The notes under the pieces are model-generated. The model saw nothing but the letters and a program-made list of their open reading frames with translations, did not search any database and was not told the DNA's origin. The translations under genes were made by a program, and so were the position numbers. From Syntrophorhabdus sp. PtaU1.Bin058 (GTDB taxonomy: Bacteria > Desulfobacterota > Syntrophorhabdia > Syntrophorhabdales > Syntrophorhabdaceae): a stretch of 39,208 bases of DNA. How positions within the stretch are numbered: the first letter of the stretch is position 1; each line of letters starts with the position of its first letter. Below are positions 8,659 through 17,991 of this stretch, one piece after another. The DNA is taken from the NCBI GenBank assembly GCA_002067975.1, contig MVRS01000065.1:1-39208 (forward strand), given 5' to 3'.

Positions 8659-8834
8659 CCGTAAGTCGTTAGGCGTTAGGCGAGAAAACCCGGAGCATCC
8701 TGCACCTTGTATCGAGCATCCGATATCTATTCTATCTGGCCTGTTTCGTCTTGTTTGTCTTAACCTTGAACGTTGAACATAGAACATTGAACAGATTTTT
8801 TGTCCCCTTACGACTTACGCCTCACGCCTTACGG
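8659..8834. repeat. Four successive degenerate heptamer arrays with inverted outer arms
   Basis: The gap between convergent gpsA and the MFS gene is largely seven-base units. The units are SCGTWAG (from 8659), AGCATCC-like (8694-8728), WTGAAC plus one base (8765-8792) and CTTACGS (8807-8834). The last array is the reverse complement of the first, so the outer arms could pair. The final array supplies the last three codons and stop of the MFS gene. It may act as a bidirectional terminator, but there is no T-tract. Confidence 0.6.
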
Positions 8835-10054
8835 GTGTTCTGTTGTACGTTGGGTCCTCCGCCCTTTACCATGCTGACAATGACAAGGCCGGTAAGGAAT
8901 AGAAGGGAGATCGATAATACGGCAGGCCTCTGGTTCCGGAATGTGGACGATATAAACCCGAACAGAAGGGGGCCGATGACCGCCGATGACTTCCCTACAA
9001 GACTGTAGACGCCGAAGTATTCCGATTCAGACCCTTCAGGGATAAACTGCGCGTAAAAGGCCCTTGTGGCTGCCTGTACCGTTCCCAGGCCGAGGCCGGC
9101 TACAGAGGCAATGATCATGAACTGCATCTTGGTCTGGATGAAATAGACCGTTGTCGCCGTCAGTATCCAGAGCATAAGCGATAACATCACCACCTTTTTT
9201 GGTCCCCAGTAATCGATGAACCGCGCCATGACGAATGCACCTGCAAGGGCAGTAGCCTGTATGATGAGGTATATGCCGATCAGTTCTTCCGGTTTGAAGA
9301 AAAGCGTTGTAGCGGCAAAGATGCTGGAAAAGACGATCACCGTATTAACGCCGTCTTCATATATCAAGTAGGCAAGGAGAAACCTCCTCTGTTCCCTGTT
9401 CAGGAGCAGTCTGCGGAACGTCGTCATCGTTGATCTGAAACCGTCAATGCCCGCCTTGCAGGGATTGACATGGCCTTTCTCGTCACCGGGCAGAAAGAGA
9501 AATGCGGGTATGGAAAAGATCCCGAAGAAGACGGCTACCATGGGCCAGATAAGATCGATATGACCGGTTTTCACGAAAAGGAGCCCCACGAGAAGGGATA
9601 TAATGGAACCGGCATATCCTATTCCGTATCCCCAGGCAGATACCCTGCCCTGATGAGCCGTATCGGTGATATCGTTGAGGAAGGCGTTGTAAAAGACGAG
9701 CCCTCCCTCAAGGCCGATATTCGCAAGGATGATCATAAAGAAACCTTCGATGATCATCCCTTTTTTAAGAAGATACAAAGAGGCTGTCATGACTATACAG
9801 AGCAGCGTATAGATCATGAGGAACCGTTTCCTTTTCTTTGCATAATCCGCGATACCGCCGAGAAAGGGGGAACTGAGGGCCACAAAGGCCATGCTTAACG
9901 CTATTGCCCTGCCCCACCACAGATCGCCTTCATTCGACGCGTTGCCGACAATGGTGTTTGTGTAGTATACGGGGAATATGACCGCTGCTATTACGGCAGA
10001 ATAGCTTGAATTGGCAAAATCGAAAAGACACCAGGAGAATACCTTTTTGTCCAT
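8822..10054 (-). CDS. UMF1/Atg22-type MFS transporter
   Basis: About 410 residues with roughly twelve hydrophobic helices. The opening MDKKVFSWCLFDFANSSYS is the hallmark of the UMF1 (Atg22-like) branch of the major facilitator superfamily. Other marks are the loop GGIADYAKKRKRFL and later ARFIDYWGPKKVV. The start at 10054 is chosen over an in-frame TTG at 10063 because of this conserved N-terminus. Bacterial substrates of the branch are mostly unknown; the yeast relative exports amino acids from the vacuole. The C-terminal residues TRKA are read from a heptamer array, so the tail is probably not functionally conserved. Confidence 0.85.
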   Translation of the reverse strand: MDKKVFSWCLFDFANSSYSAVIAAVIFPVYYTNTIVGNASNEGDLWWGRAIALSMAFVALSSPFLGGIADYAKKRKRFLMIYTLLCIVMTASLYLLKKGMIIEGFFMIILANIGLEGGLVFYNAFLNDITDTAHQGRVSAWGYGIGYAGSIISLLVGLLFVKTGHIDLIWPMVAVFFGIFSIPAFLFLPGDEKGHVNPCKAGIDGFRSTMTTFRRLLLNREQRRFLLAYLIYEDGVNTVIVFSSIFAATTLFFKPEELIGIYLIIQATALAGAFVMARFIDYWGPKKVVMLSLMLWILTATTVYFIQTKMQFMIIASVAGLGLGTVQAATRAFYAQFIPEGSESEYFGVYSLVGKSSAVIGPLLFGFISSTFRNQRPAVLSISLLFLTGLVIVSMVKGGGPNVQQNTRKA

Positions 10055-10102
10055 CCCATACAATACAATTTTTTTTAAACCGTATCATCCTAAAAATATC
10101 TT

Positions 10103-10130
10103 TTGCTATCCCGGCGATACGGGATATAAT
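10103..10130 (+). promoter_or_regulatory. Candidate promoter with spacer palindrome, upstream of the DUF6125-like gene
   Basis: TTGCTA (10103-10108) and a perfect TATAAT (10125-10130) are 16 bases apart. An inverted repeat, TATCCCG (10107-10113) and CGGGATA (10120-10126) around a six-base centre, fills the spacer, so a repressor or activator site is plausible. The leader to the start at 10285 is about 150 bases. It contains a second hairpin, GGTAC (10147-10151) with GTACC (10167-10171), plus an inner CCC/GGG pair. Confidence 0.45.
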
Positions 10131-10232
10131 TAAATAAGGTATTCCTGGTACGTCCCGTAGGGCATTGTACCGGGCTTTTCATAAGCAAACCGTCGTGAGG
10201 CGAGTATAAGAGTGGCTGGTGAGAGTTTGCTT

Positions 10233-10267
10233 CTTACTGTTCACTATTCACTATCGACTATTCACTG
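10233..10267. repeat. Degenerate heptamer array, unit TTCACTA
   Basis: Five in-register units begin at 10233, 10240, 10247, 10254 and 10261: two are exactly TTCACTA and the others differ by one or two bases (such as TCGACTA). The array ends 5 bases before the ribosome site of the next gene. Two weak units of the same type lie at 248-261. Confidence 0.55.
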
Positions 10268-10284
10268 CATTTAGAGGAGGGTTT

Positions 10285-10791
10285 ATGGATTTGCGGATCT
10301 TTGAAAAGATGGAGCAGCCTGAATTGCGGAGCTACATTGAATTCCTGCTATGGCACTACCGTGTTATCGATGCATTCTGGTTCCTTTGTATAGCGGACAG
10401 ATTTGACCAGCCGACAGCAGAGCAGATCAACGAGCAGGTCTGGGGACGGGTGCCGCGGATGGCAGCCGACGACCTTTTAAAGAGGTTCAGTATCACGGAG
10501 AAGGGTCTCAAGGGTTTTGTAAAGGCGTTAAGGTTTTTCCCGTGGACGATTATCGTTGGATACGAGATCGAGGAAAAGGATGACGAGGTGATCATCGCCG
10601 TGCCAAGTTGTCCTACCCAGGAGGCAAGACTGAGAAGAGGCCTTGACGAATATGTGTGCAAATTTATGCACAAGGCCGAATTCGAGAATTTTGCCTATGT
10701 GGTAGATCCGGGTATCAAGGTGGAATGCCTCTTTGCGCCGCCCGACCCGCATCCGAAAGATACATTCTGCAAGTGGAGGTTTACCGTATAA
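10285..10791 (+). CDS. Conserved cytosolic protein, DUF6125-like
   Basis: A 168-residue soluble protein. The start at ATG 10285 is fixed by AGAGGAGG at 10273-10280; a longer frame would run back through the heptamer array. It is rich in Trp, Phe and conserved-looking charged motifs ([39 protein letters not shown]). The ordered Cys and His residues in [23 protein letters not shown] and the C-terminal [18 protein letters not shown] could form a metal site. It resembles proteins annotated as DUF6125, recalled rather than searched. No function is known. It precedes alanine dehydrogenase by 68 bases and may share its transcript. Confidence 0.7.
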   Translation: MDLRIFEKMEQPELRSYIEFLLWHYRVIDAFWFLCIADRFDQPTAEQINEQVWGRVPRMAADDLLKRFSITEKGLKGFVKALRFFPWTIIVGYEIEEKDDEVIIAVPSCPTQEARLRRGLDEYVCKFMHKAEFENFAYVVDPGIKVECLFAPPDPHPKDTFCKWRFTV

Positions 10792-10859
10792 CGCCTGTTG
10801 CAGCCCGCGTGTGCGCGTGCTTGCAGGATACGGTGGGAAATCTCAGCCGGGAGGTGTGT

Positions 10860-11972
10860 ATGGTTATCGGAATTCCAAAAGAGATCAAAGAAGGTGAAAA
10901 CAGGGTTTCCCTTACGCCGGCCGGAGTTCACACGCTGACCAGGGCGGGGCACACCGTTTTTATTGAAACGATGGCCGGAAAAGGGAGCGGGATAGCCGAT
11001 GAAGAATATATCCGCGAAGGCGCCGGGATCGTAAAGGCCCACGAAGAGGTATTTTCGCAATCCAAGCTCGTGGTGAAGGTAAAGGAACCGCTTGAAGACG
11101 AATGGCCCCTTTTGAAAAAGGGACAGATACTCTTTACCTACCTCCACCTCGCGTCCTCGCAAAGACTGACGGAAGCGCTGCTTGAAAGAAAGATCGTCGG
11201 TGTTGCCTACGAAACCGTTCAGGATAAAGACAACAGGTTACCCCTCCTTGTTCCTATGAGCGAGGTGGCAGGACGGATGTCGATACAGGTGGCAATGCGC
11301 TACCTTGAAACAGATTACAACGGGAGAGGCATCCTGTTGAGCGGTGTCCCCGGCGTCCCGCCTGCGGAAGTGGTCATACTGGGATGCGGGGTGGTGGGAT
11401 TGAACGCCGTGAAGATAGCCGCAGGACTTGGCGCCCACGTGACTGTCTTTGACATATCACACGAAAGGCTGAAATATATTGACGACATATTGCACGGTAA
11501 CGTTACAACCATCTATTCGACCCCTTTTGCAATCCAAAAGGCGATAAGTTACGCAGATGTCGTTATCGGGGCGGTTTTGGTTACCGGGGCCAGGGCGCCC
11601 GTGCTCGTGACGGAGCAGATGGTCTCCAGGATGAAACCAGGGTCTGTGATCGTAGACGTATCGGTGGACCAGGGGGGTTGCGTAGAGACTATCAGGCCCA
11701 CTACTCACCAGGAACCGGTCTATGCCATGTTCAATGTACTCCATTACGGTGTACCGAATATTCCGGCAGCCGTTCCAAGGACATCGACCTACGCGCTTAC
11801 CAACGCTACCCTCCCCTACGTTGCCGCAATCGCAAACAAGGGTATCAAGGCGGCAGCATCGGAAGATGCCTCGCTCGCATCAGGTATAAACCTTGCGGAT
11901 AATGTTGTTACTCATCCTGCCGTGGCATTGTCGTTCGGGATGAAATGGAGGCCGTGGAACAAGGTGATCTGA
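10860..11972 (+). CDS. ald: Alanine dehydrogenase
   Basis: A 370-residue enzyme interconverting L-alanine and pyruvate plus ammonia with NAD. It shows the family N-terminus ([21 protein letters not shown]), the [10 protein letters not shown] motif with the pyruvate-binding Lys, the Rossmann loop [20 protein letters not shown], the catalytic-Asp region [16 protein letters not shown] and the C-terminal [13 protein letters not shown]. The start is ATG 10860 with GGGAGG upstream; a longer frame only shadows the preceding gene. In an anaerobe it would either deaminate alanine or store pyruvate and ammonia as alanine. Confidence 0.95.
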   Translation: MVIGIPKEIKEGENRVSLTPAGVHTLTRAGHTVFIETMAGKGSGIADEEYIREGAGIVKAHEEVFSQSKLVVKVKEPLEDEWPLLKKGQILFTYLHLASSQRLTEALLERKIVGVAYETVQDKDNRLPLLVPMSEVAGRMSIQVAMRYLETDYNGRGILLSGVPGVPPAEVVILGCGVVGLNAVKIAAGLGAHVTVFDISHERLKYIDDILHGNVTTIYSTPFAIQKAISYADVVIGAVLVTGARAPVLVTEQMVSRMKPGSVIVDVSVDQGGCVETIRPTTHQEPVYAMFNVLHYGVPNIPAAVPRTSTYALTNATLPYVAAIANKGIKAAASEDASLASGINLADNVVTHPAVALSFGMKWRPWNKVI

Positions 11973-11977
11973 TTATA

Positions 11978-12065
11978 GGGGCTTGCGTCGCCCCCTCCAC
12001 GCGACCCACCCACCGGGTGGGTGCCCCGGTCCGCGGAGCCACCCCTTCTCGCCCACAGTGTGGGC
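11978..12065. repeat. Cluster of three GC-rich palindromes after ald
   Basis: GGGGC (11978-11982) pairs with GCCCC (11990-11994). CACCCACC (12007-12014) and GGTGGGTG (12016-12023) form an 8-base palindrome with one central G. GCCCACA (12051-12057) and TGTGGGC (12059-12065) form another with one central G. The first could end ald transcription, although the following bases are not T-rich. The composition resembles a REP-like element; no second copy lies in the window. Confidence 0.45.
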
Positions 12066-12066
12066 T

Positions 12067-12136
12067 GGTATATGGTCGCTTGATGCTGGTCACTGGATAC
12101 TGGTTCAAACCAGTAACGAGCAACGAGTATCGAGGG
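12067..12136. repeat. Ten-unit degenerate heptamer array
   Basis: Ten seven-base blocks stay in register from 12067 to 12136. The first six follow GGTYACT-like units (GGTCGCT, GGTCACT, GGATACT) and the last four follow ACGAGTA-like units (ACGAGCA, ACGAGTA). The unit changes near 12109 without losing the seven-base phase. It lies between the palindrome cluster and the nitroreductase promoter. Confidence 0.6.
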
Positions 12137-12161
12137 ACAGCGTTTATTGTAAAAAGTACAA

Positions 12162-12190
12162 TTGACAAATCTTTAACTCGTTGATAACAT
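12162..12190 (+). promoter_or_regulatory. Nitroreductase promoter
   Basis: Consensus TTGACA (12162-12167), a 17-base spacer and TAACAT (12185-12190), ending 37 bases before the ATG. Confidence 0.65.
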
Positions 12191-12227
12191 CGGAAAGGGG
12201 TTTAATCCAAACAAAAGGAGAGAAGCT

Positions 12228-12800
12228 ATGGATCTATTTACAGCAATGAAGGAACGAAGAAGTTGCCGTCACTACCTCCCTGAAGCGGTAAATGAAGATA
12301 CCATCGAAAAGATACTGGAAGCGGCTACGTGGGCCCCTTCCCCACTTAACACCCAGCCATGGGAATTTATCGTCATCACGAACAAGGAGGTCAAGGAGAA
12401 GATCTTCGAAGAGGCGAACAGGTGTCGTGTATGGGCGCTTGAGACAAGCCACTGGAAATGGCTGGACACCTACCCGGTTGATTTTCTCAAAGAGGTTCCG
12501 GTGATCATTGCTGTTATCGGTGACCCGAAGAAGACGGGCGTCGATATGTTCATGGAGGAAGGCATGATGGGTTATCTGTCTGCATGTTCCGCGGCCATAC
12601 AGAATATGCACCTTGCCGCGTACTCTTACGGTCTCGGTACCCTCTGGTTTACCTTATTCGACAAGAAGGCGTTGCGGGGGATCCTGAATATCGATACAGC
12701 GAAAACCCCGATTGCCCTGATATGCCTTGGAAAAAAGGCCGATGAACCTGCCCCGTTACCAAGAAAAGGTGTAAGGGAAAAGACGACATACATACGATAA
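12228..12800 (+). CDS. Nitroreductase family protein
   Basis: A 190-residue FMN-dependent nitroreductase-fold protein. It opens with the FMN phosphate-binding MKERRSCRHYLPEAV, then WAPSPLNTQPWEFIVI, MGYLSACSAAIQNMHLAAYSYGLGTLWFT and a C-terminal ALICLGKKADEPAPLPRK. These match the flavin contacts of the family. Substrates range from nitroaromatics to quinones, so the true one is unknown. It has its own promoter and a GGAGAG ribosome site, and appears monocistronic. Confidence 0.9.
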   Translation: MDLFTAMKERRSCRHYLPEAVNEDTIEKILEAATWAPSPLNTQPWEFIVITNKEVKEKIFEEANRCRVWALETSHWKWLDTYPVDFLKEVPVIIAVIGDPKKTGVDMFMEEGMMGYLSACSAAIQNMHLAAYSYGLGTLWFTLFDKKALRGILNIDTAKTPIALICLGKKADEPAPLPRKGVREKTTYIR

Positions 12801-12859
12801 TCCCTTGCCCCGTCATTCCGGTTATGTCGTATGCCGCCTTATGACCTTAAGGCCGGTAA

Positions 12860-13294
12860 TTACGCCTGCAGGACTTTGAGCAACCTGACCTCGAAGATAA
12901 GTTCTTTGCCGGCCAGTGGATGATTTAGATCAAGGGTTACATCGGTGTCTGTTATCTTGGAGATAACGACATTGATAACATTGCCCTCCGGCGAGCGGAC
13001 CTGAAGCACCATGCCGATCTTTAGATCAATATCGTCAGGTATGCGGGACCTGTCAACGACACCGATAAGGTCATCCCTGTAAGGACCATAGGCATCTTCG
13101 GCCTGTATCGCGATTACCTTTGTATCGCCTTCGCACATGCCCATGACCCCCTTTTCAAACCCTGGAATTACCGTTCCCTTGCCGATTATGAACTCAAGGG
13201 GTTCTCTCTCCTCCGAGGAATCAAAGACCGTGCCATCCCGCAGGGAACCTTTGTAATGTACCTTCACTTTGTCGTTCATCTTGGCTTCCGTCAT
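12860..13294 (-). CDS. SlyD-like FKBP-type peptidyl-prolyl isomerase
   Basis: A 144-residue protein with the split FKBP domain (VKVHYKGSLRDGTVFDSSEEREPLEFIIGKGTVIPGFEKGVMGM) interrupted at about residues 68-120 by an insert-in-flap domain (AEDAYGPYRDDLIGVVDRSRIPDD...), followed by the closing strands LNHPLAGKELIFEV. This is the SlyD/SlpA arrangement of prolyl isomerase plus chaperone. The His/Cys-rich metal-binding tail of enterobacterial SlyD is absent. AAAGGAG lies five bases before the ATG. Confidence 0.92.
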   Translation of the reverse strand: MTEAKMNDKVKVHYKGSLRDGTVFDSSEEREPLEFIIGKGTVIPGFEKGVMGMCEGDTKVIAIQAEDAYGPYRDDLIGVVDRSRIPDDIDLKIGMVLQVRSPEGNVINVVISKITDTDVTLDLNHPLAGKELIFEVRLLKVLQA

Positions 13295-13390
13295 TTATTC
13301 TCCTTTTGTCAACTTTTATGCTAATCGTATGACAAGGCTATTGAGCAGACCTTTTTTAAGACGTGGAATCTTAATCTAAAACAACCTTTT

Positions 13391-13657
13391 TTAATACCTG
13401 CGGGGGTATTTGCCCTTTTGCCTTTCTTTTGGCGGACGGGCCTCCTGAACAGTGATGGTACGCCCCATGAACTGGGTGCCGTGGAGTTCCTTTTTCGCCT
13501 TTTCGGCATCTGCCTGGGACGCCATCTCGACAAAACCAAAACCCTTCCCTTCTATGATCTTGATCTCCACAACAGAGCCAAATCCGGAAAAGAGTTCTTT
13601 CAACTGCTCATTACTTACGGAATAACTTAAATTCCCCACATATAACTTGTTCTGCAT
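13391..13657 (-). CDS. RRM-domain RNA-binding protein
   Basis: An 88-residue protein with a single RNA recognition motif: RNP2 KLYVGNLSY at the N-terminus, RNP1 KGFGFVEM in the middle, and a short basic tail (RPPKERQKGKYPRRY). These are small bacterial glycine-poor RRM proteins, often linked to cold or stress adaptation; the RNA targets are unknown. ATG 13657 is preferred over the adjoining GTG at 13660 because GGAGGT lies at better spacing. The gap of about 200 bases upstream (13658-13865) shows no gene. Confidence 0.92.
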   Translation of the reverse strand: MQNKLYVGNLSYSVSNEQLKELFSGFGSVVEIKIIEGKGFGFVEMASQADAEKAKKELHGTQFMGRTITVQEARPPKERQKGKYPRRY

Positions 13658-13865
13658 CACTACCTCCGTTCTTTAATTGTTACTAATTCATATGCTTCGC
13701 ATGGAGACAGAGAGCGACCGGCATGTCTATCTCGAAGCTGAAACATTATATGTATGGGAAGAAGATACCTGAGTGAGAATATTTATGCTCATCATTTAAT
13801 GGGCGACCTGTGTGTGCTGATAGTATATGCCGGTTTCTTTGAAAAGAAAAGGTTTTTCCTGATGG

Positions 13866-14633
13866 TCATTGATAAAAATACCGCTGCAGGGGACAGCCTT
13901 TATCAATCAGGGCCCTTATCTCTCCGCGGGGAATGGTGAAGGCCGGCATGCCGAGCGGACGCGGGCCGACCTCATACTGCCGGTATGCAAACTCGACCCC
14001 GCTGTCTGTCACGGCAAAGTTTACAGGGAGGTAAAATCTGTCGAGGAATTGATTGTCCACAAGATCGAAGACCCCATCGGCCTTTGCCTTTTCAACAAAC
14101 AGATCTTTACCTCGCCTGACCAGCGCCTGGTAAGCCCGATCCGAGAAACAATCATTGATGGTGAACCTTCTTCCTGTCCCGGTATTGAAGTTTAAATAGA
14201 TGATGCTGTTCAATCCGTTCGCAGCACCGTAGGGCATCTCGTAATTGAGGATCTTTACGGTAAAAATATTACTCGCATTATATGCTACTTCAACACCGGA
14301 AAAGAATTCATACCCCTTGAAACCGTTCCTCATAATAAATCTCTTTATTCCCCGTACAAAGTCGCGGGTGTCGGCAAAGGTTTGGGCTGTAGCCTTTCCG
14401 GGGAAACGGATCGTTAACATATCTCTTTTGATCTGTTTGTCGATAGAGCTGTATTGCCTGCCGATCCCCGGGATTTCGGGATATCTCAGCTTGATTGCGA
14501 CCCCATCCTGATTGTAGTCGAATGTCTTGACGGTAAACGGAAGGGCCTTGTCTGATGCCCCTGTGTCTCCGGCATAGGCAGCCTGCATGAAAAATGTAAA
14601 GGTACAGATAAAGAGGAGCATCGCATGCTTCAT
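13866..14633 (-). CDS. Exported DUF3298-like (RsiV C-terminal-like) protein
   Basis: About 255 residues starting with a signal peptide (MKHAMLLFICTFTFFMQAAYAGD). The mature part has the two-part arrangement of DUF4163/DUF3298 proteins: an N-terminal segment on VKTFDYNQDGVAIKLRYPEIPG, then a C-terminal domain with GLNSIIYLNFNTGTGRRFTINDCF, FYLPVNFAVTDSGVEFAYRQYEVGP and FTIPRGEIRALI. These domains occur in the anti-sigma factor RsiV and in exported lysozyme-binding-like proteins. No anti-sigma N-terminus or membrane helix is present. An alternative start at 14702 would add 23 non-signal-like residues. Confidence 0.7.
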   Translation of the reverse strand: MKHAMLLFICTFTFFMQAAYAGDTGASDKALPFTVKTFDYNQDGVAIKLRYPEIPGIGRQYSSIDKQIKRDMLTIRFPGKATAQTFADTRDFVRGIKRFIMRNGFKGYEFFSGVEVAYNASNIFTVKILNYEMPYGAANGLNSIIYLNFNTGTGRRFTINDCFSDRAYQALVRRGKDLFVEKAKADGVFDLVDNQFLDRFYLPVNFAVTDSGVEFAYRQYEVGPRPLGMPAFTIPRGEIRALIDKGCPLQRYFYQ

Positions 14634-14747
14634 CGCCACTTCAACGACACGGATTTGCTTCCGACAAAAGCTGTCTGACCATGGATGGACAAAGATAAAC
14701 ATAATTTAAAATAAACACCTTATTTATAATAGTCAATAAACACAATA

Positions 14748-17700
14748 TTATCGGACTTCCCGTCTTTTCAACATATGGTAAAGCACAGGCACCATGGTCC
14801 TTGAAAGTAAGGTAGCGGCAACCTCCCCTGCCATTAATGAAATTGCCATACCCTGGAATATGGGGTCGAAGAGGATCACCGATGAACCCACAACTACTGC
14901 GGCAGCGGTCAGGAGCATGGGTCTGAAACGTATGATGCCGGCCTGGACAACTGCTTCCTCAAGAGGCATTCCTTCGGAGAGCTTCAGGTTGATGAAATCG
15001 ACGAGGATAATGGAATTCCTTACGACGATGCCGGCCCCTGCAATAAAACCTATCATGGATGTGGCAGTGAAGAAGGCGCCCATTATGGCATGTCCCGGCA
15101 GAATTCCCACAAGAGAGAGAGGGATCGGCGCCATGATAACGAGGGGAACGGTAAATGACTTAAACCATCCGACGACCATAACGTATATGAGGACCAGGAC
15201 TGCTGCAAAGGCAATCCCCAGATCCCGAAAGACCTCATAGGTGATATGCCACTCGCCGTCCCATTTCATGGAATATCTGTCTTCTGACCATGGTTGCGTT
15301 GCGGAATACTGCTTTAATTCATAACCCTCGGGAAGCCTGAGATCCTTGATGGCGCCCCTCATCTTCAGGATAGGATAGACCGGGCTCTCTTCTGTGCCTG
15401 CCACATCACCGATGACATACACAACCCTTTTCAGGTTTTTTCTGTAAATGGTCTTATCCAGTGTTCCTTTCCTTACGGTAACAAGCTCCGAAAGGGGTAC
15501 CGTATGTCCTGAACTGCCGGTAATGCCGATGGTGTCAAGGCCCGGTATCCCTGCCCGCTCAGCGAGAGATGCCCTCATGAAGATTTCTACAGGTTCCTTC
15601 TCTTTTTCGAAATGAGCAAGGCCGGCAACGGTCCCTCCCAGGACTATCTGTGCAGCCCGTGCAACCGTATCGGTAGGGATTCCGTTTCCTGCTGCCTTCT
15701 CTTTGTCTACATCAAAAATAATCTTTTCCTGATCCGCCTCCACGTACCAGTCTACATCGACAACACCTTCCGTCTTTGCGAAGATGCCTTTAATGTCCCG
15801 GGCTATCTCTATCTGACGTTTAAAGTCGGGACCGTATACCTCCGCAACGAGGGTGCTCAAAACCGGCGGACCGGGAGGGATCTCGACCACCTTTATCCTG
15901 GCATGGTATCTGTCGGCGATCTTTTTTATGTCCGGCCGAATCCTTCTGGCGATTTCGTGGCTCTGCGCCTTCCTCTCGTCCTTCCCCGCAAAGTTTACCT
16001 GTATATCTGCCATGTTGCTTGCCGACCTCAGGAAGTAATGTCTCACCAGACCGTTAAAGTTAAAAGGGGCGGAGCCGCCGATGTAGGACTGAAAGTTGTC
16101 CACTTCCGGTACGCCCTTCAGGTACTCGCCTATCTCACGTGTCAGCGCCCCTGTTTCTTCAAGACTCGCACCGTCATCCATATCTATCACAACCTGCAGC
16201 TCGCTTTTGTTGTCGAAGGGGAGCATCTTGACTGTTGTCAGTTTCAGGGGGACGAGAATAAAAGACGCTATGAGAAGCCCCGCTGTAATGCAGAAAAAAA
16301 TGAGTCTTTTCTTTCTGTTTTCCAGCAGGCCCCTTAAATTTTTTTCATATATCTTGTTGAATCTTCCGATAATCCCCTTTTCCTCTTTTTCCGAAACACC
16401 TGTGCCTTTTGTTTTCCTTAATACGATGTAGCTGAGCCATGGACTGATGATAAATGCAATGAGAAGGGAGATAATCATGGCTGCGGAGACACCTACCGGT
16501 ATGGGTCTCATGTAGGGCCCCATGAGCCCTGATACAAATGCCATAGGAAGGAGCGCTGCAATGACGGTGAAGGTTGCCAGGATTGTGGGCTGGCCCACCT
16601 CTTCAACTGCGAGAACGGCAGTTTCAACGTTTACCTTACCCATCTTGAAATGTCTGTGTATGTTCTCCACAACCACGATGGCGTCATCTACAAGGATGCC
16701 GATAGAAAATATGAGGGCAAAAAGGGTGACCCTGTTCAGGGTATACCCATACAGGTAGGTGGCAAGGATGGTAAGCGCGAGTGTTACGGGGACTGCGACG
16801 GCCACCACAATGGATTCTCTCCACCCGAGCGCAAAGGCGATGAGAATTGTCACGGACAGGGCGGCAATGAGCATGTGCTTGAGGAGCTCATCGGATTTTT
16901 CTTTTGCCGTCTCCCCATAGTTCCTTGTATTGGTTATTTCAATACCCGACGGGATTATATCGTTTTTCATTACTTCTATCTTTTTGAACGCCCTTTCCGC
17001 TATATGGGTGGCATTGGTGCCCTTTTTCTTTGCGATCGAGATGGTGACTGCCTCGTACTGTTCCGTATCCCTGTGCCCGGATGCAGGACCAAAACCCATA
17101 AAGACATAGTTTGCAGGTTCTTCGGGCCCATCCGTTATCTGCGCAACATCTCTCAAATAGATAAGCCTTCCGCCGGATGTTCCGACGACAATATTTCCTA
17201 CATCCTCACCATTTTTCAGAAAGCCGCCTGTTTCAACAATAAACTCCTTGTTACCCGAAGGAAATCTTCCCGAAGGAATGAAAAAATTAGCCCTTTGAAG
17301 GACCCCGAGTATGTGCTGCGGAGAGGTGTTGTAAGCCCGCAAGCGAAGAGGATCTAAATTTACCCTGATCTGTCTTTTCTGACCGCCGATGATGTTGAAT
17401 TCGGCAATATCCTTGTCTTTTTTTAGCTCTTCGCAGGCTTCAACGGCAACTCTTCTCAGTTCGTATCCGCTGTATTTTGTACTCCAGAAGGTAAACGAAA
17501 GGATTGGTACATCATCAATGGATTTTGGTTTTACAAGGGGTTGCGATACGCCGGGGGGGATCTTATCGAAGTTGGACATGAGCTTGTTGTAAAGATTGAC
17601 GACGCTTTTTTCCATGTCCTGGCCCACCTTGAACCGTACAATGGCTATTCCCATGCCGGGCTTTGACATGCCGTAGATGTATTCTACGCCGTCGATCTCC

Positions 17701-17933
17701 CAGAGGAACTTAGACATGGGCTTGGTGACCCGTTCGTCAACCTCCTGGGCTGAAGCCCCCGGATAGGAGACGAAGACATCGATCATGGGCACTACGATCT
17801 GAGGTTCTTCTTCCCTTGGAGTTACAATGACGGCGAACAGACCGAGTAATATAGAGGCAATGACAATGAGGGGAGTAAGTTTTGATTGTATGAACGCCTT
17901 TGCTATTCTTCCCGATATACCCAGATTTTCCAA
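14748..17933 (-). CDS. RND efflux permease (AcrB-superfamily)
   Basis: A 1061-residue inner-membrane proton antiporter with the RND layout: TM1, a large periplasmic loop ([29 protein letters not shown]...), TM2-6, a linker, then the repeated half. The TM4 proton-relay pair is present in [17 protein letters not shown] (Asp-Asp at about 413-414). This fits the HAE-type drug or small-molecule branch, and the sequence lacks obvious metal-binding methionine motifs. The start is TTG 17933, seven bases after AAGGA. It is the last gene of the TolC-adaptor-permease operon. The substrate is unknown. Confidence 0.92.
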   Translation of the reverse strand: MENLGISGRIAKAFIQSKLTPLIVIASILLGLFAVIVTPREEEPQIVVPMIDVFVSYPGASAQEVDERVTKPMSKFLWEIDGVEYIYGMSKPGMGIAIVRFKVGQDMEKSVVNLYNKLMSNFDKIPPGVSQPLVKPKSIDDVPILSFTFWSTKYSGYELRRVAVEACEELKKDKDIAEFNIIGGQKRQIRVNLDPLRLRAYNTSPQHILGVLQRANFFIPSGRFPSGNKEFIVETGGFLKNGEDVGNIVVGTSGGRLIYLRDVAQITDGPEEPANYVFMGFGPASGHRDTEQYEAVTISIAKKKGTNATHIAERAFKKIEVMKNDIIPSGIEITNTRNYGETAKEKSDELLKHMLIAALSVTILIAFALGWRESIVVAVAVPVTLALTILATYLYGYTLNRVTLFALIFSIGILVDDAIVVVENIHRHFKMGKVNVETAVLAVEEVGQPTILATFTVIAALLPMAFVSGLMGPYMRPIPVGVSAAMIISLLIAFIISPWLSYIVLRKTKGTGVSEKEEKGIIGRFNKIYEKNLRGLLENRKKRLIFFCITAGLLIASFILVPLKLTTVKMLPFDNKSELQVVIDMDDGASLEETGALTREIGEYLKGVPEVDNFQSYIGGSAPFNFNGLVRHYFLRSASNMADIQVNFAGKDERKAQSHEIARRIRPDIKKIADRYHARIKVVEIPPGPPVLSTLVAEVYGPDFKRQIEIARDIKGIFAKTEGVVDVDWYVEADQEKIIFDVDKEKAAGNGIPTDTVARAAQIVLGGTVAGLAHFEKEKEPVEIFMRASLAERAGIPGLDTIGITGSSGHTVPLSELVTVRKGTLDKTIYRKNLKRVVYVIGDVAGTEESPVYPILKMRGAIKDLRLPEGYELKQYSATQPWSEDRYSMKWDGEWHITYEVFRDLGIAFAAVLVLIYVMVVGWFKSFTVPLVIMAPIPLSLVGILPGHAIMGAFFTATSMIGFIAGAGIVVRNSIILVDFINLKLSEGMPLEEAVVQAGIIRFRPMLLTAAAVVVGSSVILFDPIFQGMAISLMAGEVAATLLSRTMVPVLYHMLKRREVR

Positions 17934-17991
17934 TATTCAATCCTTCTTTATCATCATCGGTCGGATCTTTGCAGTACCCCGCTCATGCCGG

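Noticed and set aside
8659-8834. CRISPR array
   Set aside because: Units are seven bases, degenerate and contiguous, with no spacers of regular length and no cas genes.
10219-10284. Upstream extension of the DUF6125-like protein
   Set aside because: The extra residues are encoded by the heptamer array, and the AGAGGAGG site fixes the start at 10285.
11945-12184. Plus-strand open frame after ald
   Set aside because: It crosses the palindrome cluster and heptamer array, has no ribosome site and no recognisable protein features.
15612-16337. 241-codon plus-strand open frame and similar long frames opposite the RND, rny and tyrS genes
   Set aside because: They are antisense shadows of strongly supported genes, lack ribosome sites and show no domain motifs.
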